From the NCBI GenBank assembly GCA_025352665.1, contig JANXSM010000035.1, positions 1-64,000 of the forward strand: 64,000 bases of DNA, in the 5' to 3' direction. Within the stretch, counting starts at the first letter, position 1. Each line of letters opens with the position of its first letter. The notes beneath the pieces are model-generated. The model was given only the letters and a program-made list of their open reading frames with translations, had not been told where the DNA came from and made no database searches. This stretch comes from Rhodospirillales bacterium. Lineage in GTDB: Bacteria; Pseudomonadota; Alphaproteobacteria; Acetobacterales; Acetobacteraceae. This document shows, one piece after another, positions 61,109 through 64,000 of this stretch. Position numbers and translations under genes: made by a program.

Positions 61109-61117
61109 TGTTATGAT
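61109..61117 (+). promoter_or_regulatory. possible extended -10 promoter element overlapping a palindrome
   Basis: TG-T-TATGAT matches the TGnTATAAT extended -10 with one change. It overlaps the perfect palindrome TATGATATCATA (61112-61123), which would place a regulator on the promoter. The downstream gene starts at 61233, leaving a leader of about 105 bases. No clear -35 box is seen. Confidence 0.35.
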
Positions 61118-61232
61118 ATCATATTGAACTTGCCGCGTGATATTTCTGCCGATGTTGTGGGTGACGCGCCCCGTCAACTGAGCTTAACCTCTGGCCCAGA
61201 CATTCGCGCGGCGAGAAGAAAGATCCACCACG

Positions 61233-62459
61233 ATGACACGTGTTTATTCCGAATCAAAAGTAAAACATCTCACCCGCCGCGGGGCGCTCGGCGCGGGCCT
61301 GGCCGCACTGGCTGCTCCGGCCGTGTTGCGGGCCGAGACTGCACCGATCAAGCTGGGCCTCATCCATCCGGTGACCGGCGCCCTTGCTTTTTCCGGCAGC
61401 CAGTGCCGTGCCGGCGCCCAGGCGGCGATCGCGGACATCAATGCCGCCGGCGGCATCGCCAGTATGGGCGGCGCCAAGGTCGAGGCCATGCTGGGTGACG
61501 CGCAGGGGCGGCCCGAGATCGCCGCCAGCCTGGTCGACCAGATGGCCGAGGGCGGCGCTCATGCCTTTGTTGGCTGCTTCGCCTCGGCCCTCGGCCTTGC
61601 CGCCACCCAGGCGGCCGCGAAATACAACCTGCCCTTCTCGATCGACAGCGGGCTGGTCGACAGCCTGACCACCCGTGGCCTTGGCAACGTGTTCCGCCTG
61701 TTCCCCAACGCGAGTTCGGTCAGCGCGGACGCCATGACGGCGCTCGACACGATCAACAAGAAGGCTGGCAGCCCTGCCAAATCCGCCGTCATCGTGCATG
61801 AGGACAGCGAGTTCGGCACCTCCAGCGCCAAGCTCACCGCCGCCGTCCTGCCCAAGATCGGCATCGAGGTGAAGGAGTTGATCGCCCACGCGACGCCTAC
61901 TCGCGACTTCACCAACGTGGCCTTGCGCATCAAATCGGAAAAGCCCGATCTGGTGATCATTTCAGACTACCAGAACGAATACGTGCTGCTCGCCCGCACG
62001 CTGGTGCAGCAGCGGGTTGACCTTGTCGGCACCTATTCTGTGGCCGGCGGCGGTTTCAACCTGAAGTTCGCCAAAGAACAGCCGACGATCGCTGAGGGCA
62101 TGATGGACTTCAACCATTGGTACGCCCCCAAAAATCCGCGCGGCATCGCCTTTCGTAAACGCATCGAGGACGCCGGACTGACGTTAACCTGGGAGATCTT
62201 GTTCGGCTATTTCGCCGTCCAACTGCTGGCTGACGGCTGGTCGCGCGCCGGCAGCGCCGGCAAGGAGCCGACGATTGCGGCTCTGAACAGCTCCACCTTC
62301 GCCGATCATTGGATGCCATACGGCCCCACCAAGTTCACCAACGGTCAGAACAGCGGCGCCCATGCCGTGGCTCTACAAATCCAGGGTGGGGACATGCACG
62401 TGGTTTGGCCGGACAGCTTCGCCGATACCCCGGCGATCTTCCCGCGCGCCAAGACCTGA
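61233..62459 (+). CDS. branched-chain amino acid-type ABC transporter substrate-binding protein
   Basis: Periplasmic binding protein of the LivJ/LivK (Peripla_BP_6) family, 408 aa. The N-terminus has a twin-arginine signal (HLTRRGALGAGLAALAAPAVL) with cleavage near RAE-T. Family features are IKLGLIHPVTGALAFSGSQCRAGAQAAIADIN, LVDQMAEGGAHAFVGCFAS and VHEDSEFGTSSAKL. The ATG is preceded by AGAAGAAAGA. Two permeases follow. The ligand may be an amino acid, amide, urea or aromatic acid. Confidence 0.9.
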   Translation: MTRVYSESKVKHLTRRGALGAGLAALAAPAVLRAETAPIKLGLIHPVTGALAFSGSQCRAGAQAAIADINAAGGIASMGGAKVEAMLGDAQGRPEIAASLVDQMAEGGAHAFVGCFASALGLAATQAAAKYNLPFSIDSGLVDSLTTRGLGNVFRLFPNASSVSADAMTALDTINKKAGSPAKSAVIVHEDSEFGTSSAKLTAAVLPKIGIEVKELIAHATPTRDFTNVALRIKSEKPDLVIISDYQNEYVLLARTLVQQRVDLVGTYSVAGGGFNLKFAKEQPTIAEGMMDFNHWYAPKNPRGIAFRKRIEDAGLTLTWEILFGYFAVQLLADGWSRAGSAGKEPTIAALNSSTFADHWMPYGPTKFTNGQNSGAHAVALQIQGGDMHVVWPDSFADTPAIFPRAKT

Positions 62460-62466
62460 TCCCACC

Positions 62467-63339
62467 TTGCCTGGATTTGACATCGCAGCGGCCAGCCTGG
62501 TCGGCGGGTTACTGACCGGAGGCGTGTATGCGCTGGTGGCCCTGGGGCTGACGCTGATCTACGGCGTGCTGCACATCGTCAACTTTGCCCATGGGGCGCT
62601 GCTGATGGTTGGCATGTTCGCAGCCTACGTGCTGGCGGCGCGGTTCGGGATCGATCCCTTCCTCGCGGTGCCGCTGGTGGCAGCGTTCATGTTCTGCCTC
62701 GGCTGGGCATTGTATCGGTTCGTTATCGGCCGTGTCTCCCGGGGCGAGGACCGGGCAATGCTGCTGGCCACGTTGGGCGTTGCCGTGGTGCTCGACAATG
62801 CGGCGTTGGTGATCTTCACCGGCGACACCCGCACGATCGAGACGCCGCTCACCTTCGCGGTGCTGGAGGTCGGCCCGCTGCTGCTGCCGGTCGGAAAGCT
62901 GGTGGCTTGCGGCATGGCGTTGCTGATGGCGGGGCTGCTATGGGCATTCATGGCACGCACCGGCACCGGGCGGGCCATCCGGGCGGTTGCGCGCGAACCG
63001 GAAGGCGCGCGGCTGGTCGGCATCCGGCCGGATCGCATGTTCGCCCTGGCCTATGGCATCGGGGTTGCCTGCCTGGGGGCCGCCGCCTGCCTGCTGCTGC
63101 CGTCGTTCTACGTCTCTCCCTCGGTGGGCGAGAACTTCGTCCTGATCGCCTTCACCATCGTGGTGCTCGGCGGCATGGGCAGCTTTCCCGGCGCCGTCGT
63201 GGGCGGCCTGCTGGTCGGAGTGGCGGAGAGTCTGGGCGGCTTGTTCTTGGGCGAAAGCCTGGGTCCGATCACCATCAGCCTGATGTTCATTCTCGTGCTG
63301 CTGCTCCGCCCGACAGGGTTGTTCGGGGTGGCGCGATGA
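62467..63339 (+). CDS. branched-chain amino acid-type ABC transporter permease (LivH type)
   Basis: Inner-membrane permease, 290 aa. TTG 62467, eight bases after the binding-protein stop, is the most likely start (in-frame ATG 62362 lies inside the upstream gene). Segments typical of LivH are GGVYALVALGLTLIYGVLHIVNFAHGALLM, RAIRAVAREPEGARLVGI (the EAA-like loop) and FTIVVLGGMGSFPGAVVGG. The stop overlaps the next ATG by 4 bases. Confidence 0.88.
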   Translation: MPGFDIAAASLVGGLLTGGVYALVALGLTLIYGVLHIVNFAHGALLMVGMFAAYVLAARFGIDPFLAVPLVAAFMFCLGWALYRFVIGRVSRGEDRAMLLATLGVAVVLDNAALVIFTGDTRTIETPLTFAVLEVGPLLLPVGKLVACGMALLMAGLLWAFMARTGTGRAIRAVAREPEGARLVGIRPDRMFALAYGIGVACLGAAACLLLPSFYVSPSVGENFVLIAFTIVVLGGMGSFPGAVVGGLLVGVAESLGGLFLGESLGPITISLMFILVLLLRPTGLFGVAR

Positions 63340-64000
63340 TCCGCATCATCATCGCGATCGTGGCGCTGCTGCCGTTCGCGGTTGGCTCGCCATTCCTGGT
63401 CAATCTCGCCATGCTGACAGCAGTTTCGGCGTTTCTCGGGCAATGCTGGAATATTTCCGGCGGTTTCGGTGGATTGACCAGCTTCGGCCACGCGGCCTTC
63501 TTCGGCATCGGCGCCTACGTCGTGGCCATCCTGCAGATCCGTTTCGGTCTTAGCCCATGGTTGGGGCTGCCGGCGGCCTTCCTGCTGGGCGGCGGCGTTG
63601 GGCTTGCGATCGGGTTTGCATCGTTTCGCGCAGGCCTTCGCGGCAGTTATTTCGCCCTCGTCACCTTGGCCTTTGCCGAGGTATTCCGCGTCCTGGCCAA
63701 TTCGCTCGACATCACCGGCGCTGGCCTGGGGATGCAGATCCGCCGACAGCCAGGCCTCATCACGTTCCAGTTCGTCGACGGGCGACTGATCTATGCGGCG
63801 GCATTGGCGCTCCTCGCACTTGCAACGTTGTGCGCCTGGCATTTACGGCGCAGCCGCTTCGGAGCCCAACTCGCCGCCGTGCGTGAGAGTGAGGATGCGG
63901 CGGCGGCACTGGGGATCGGCGTGGTACGCACCAAAAGCCTCGCCCTCGGCCTGTCTGGCGGCCTGACCGCGCTCGGCGGAGTGCTGTACGCGCAGACCTA
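63336..64000 (+). CDS. branched-chain amino acid-type ABC transporter permease (LivM type), 3' end cut
   Basis: The first 221 codons of a LivM-type permease; the frame is open to the right edge. ATG 63336 overlaps the LivH stop (ATGA). Family segments are GGFGGLTSFGHAAFFGIGAYV at residues about 44-64, LRGSYFALVTLAFAEVFRVL, and FGAQLAAVRESEDAAAALGI, the EAA-like loop. The ATPases (LivG/LivF types) are expected just outside the window. Confidence 0.9.
   Translation, partial: MIRIIIAIVALLPFAVGSPFLVNLAMLTAVSAFLGQCWNISGGFGGLTSFGHAAFFGIGAYVVAILQIRFGLSPWLGLPAAFLLGGGVGLAIGFASFRAGLRGSYFALVTLAFAEVFRVLANSLDITGAGLGMQIRRQPGLITFQFVDGRLIYAAALALLALATLCAWHLRRSRFGAQLAAVRESEDAAAALGIGVVRTKSLALGLSGGLTALGGVLYAQT

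Larger units (their letters stand above)
60852..61232. promoter_or_regulatory. AT-rich intergenic control region before the Liv-type operon
   Basis: 381 bases, strikingly AT-rich from about 60975 to 61130 compared with all coding sequence around it. It contains the inverted repeat TAATAAGAT-N10-ATCTTATTA (61047-61074) and the palindrome TATGATATCATA (61112-61123). Nothing in it looks coding. It is the start region for both the MlrC-like gene (minus) and the binding-protein gene (plus). Confidence 0.6.

Overview
The window is a high-GC, gene-dense chromosomal segment with many 4-bp stop/start overlaps. It looks alphaproteobacterial, and the gene content (DUF1491 protein, YeiH exporter, TRAP, Dpp-type and Liv-type uptake systems, HyuA/HyuB proteins, GDP-rhamnose genes) would fit Rhodospirillales/Acetobacterales. 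That placement is inference; there is no rRNA or tRNA here to confirm it. I see no CRISPR array, no complete insertion sequence and no phage genes.

Layout: 1-2507 is the end of a spermidine/putrescine-type ABC transporter. 2557-9573 is a surface polysaccharide locus: a three-domain glycosyltransferase, gmd, an rmd-like reductase and a polytopic membrane protein. GDP-mannose for it can be made by the bifunctional manC at 56412. 9516-16018 is a tightly overlapped operon (M20 amidohydrolase, hyuA, hyuB, D-aminoacylase), followed by a 2-hydroxyacid dehydrogenase, a flavin reductase-like protein and an MFS carrier. 19295-25192 holds formate-tetrahydrofolate ligase, moeA, fdhD, hemN and mobA. 25292-28113 is a TRAP transporter with fused membrane subunits, then an SDR stub, msrA and an alpha/beta hydrolase. 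29645-41177 has two Dpp-type peptide transporters around a lone xanthine-dehydrogenase-type molybdenum subunit. 41224-45609 has yraN, ggt and two decayed genes (amidohydrolase and CobW GTPase). 45904-48419 is the alpha-E / circularly permuted ATP-grasp pair. 48643-53400 has a lipoprotein and three tandem OmpA-type porins. 53472-60851 has DUF1491, a ketopantoate reductase-like protein, an M20 peptidase, manC, a YeiH exporter and an MlrC-like protein. From 61233 a Liv-type ABC operon runs off the right edge.

Together the genes suggest scavenging of peptides, N-acyl, D- or cyclised amino-acid derivatives and polyamines. Import would be by Dpp, TRAP, Liv and Pot systems, and breakdown by HyuA/HyuB, D-aminoacylase, two M20 enzymes and gamma-glutamyltransferase. 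The molybdenum-cofactor genes could serve the lone molybdenum subunit and a formate dehydrogenase encoded elsewhere.

The least ordinary signal is non-coding. A family of two-hairpin elements is dispersed at five intergenic places (19039, 41180, 43447, 49369, 57879). Their stems differ in sequence from copy to copy but stay self-complementary, while a loop of the type CTGATAGGC and a TTTGTTTTA linker are conserved. Copies sit directly on gene ends and supply stop codons. One copy is itself interrupted by a 147-bp MITE-like insertion with 16-bp terminal inverted repeats.
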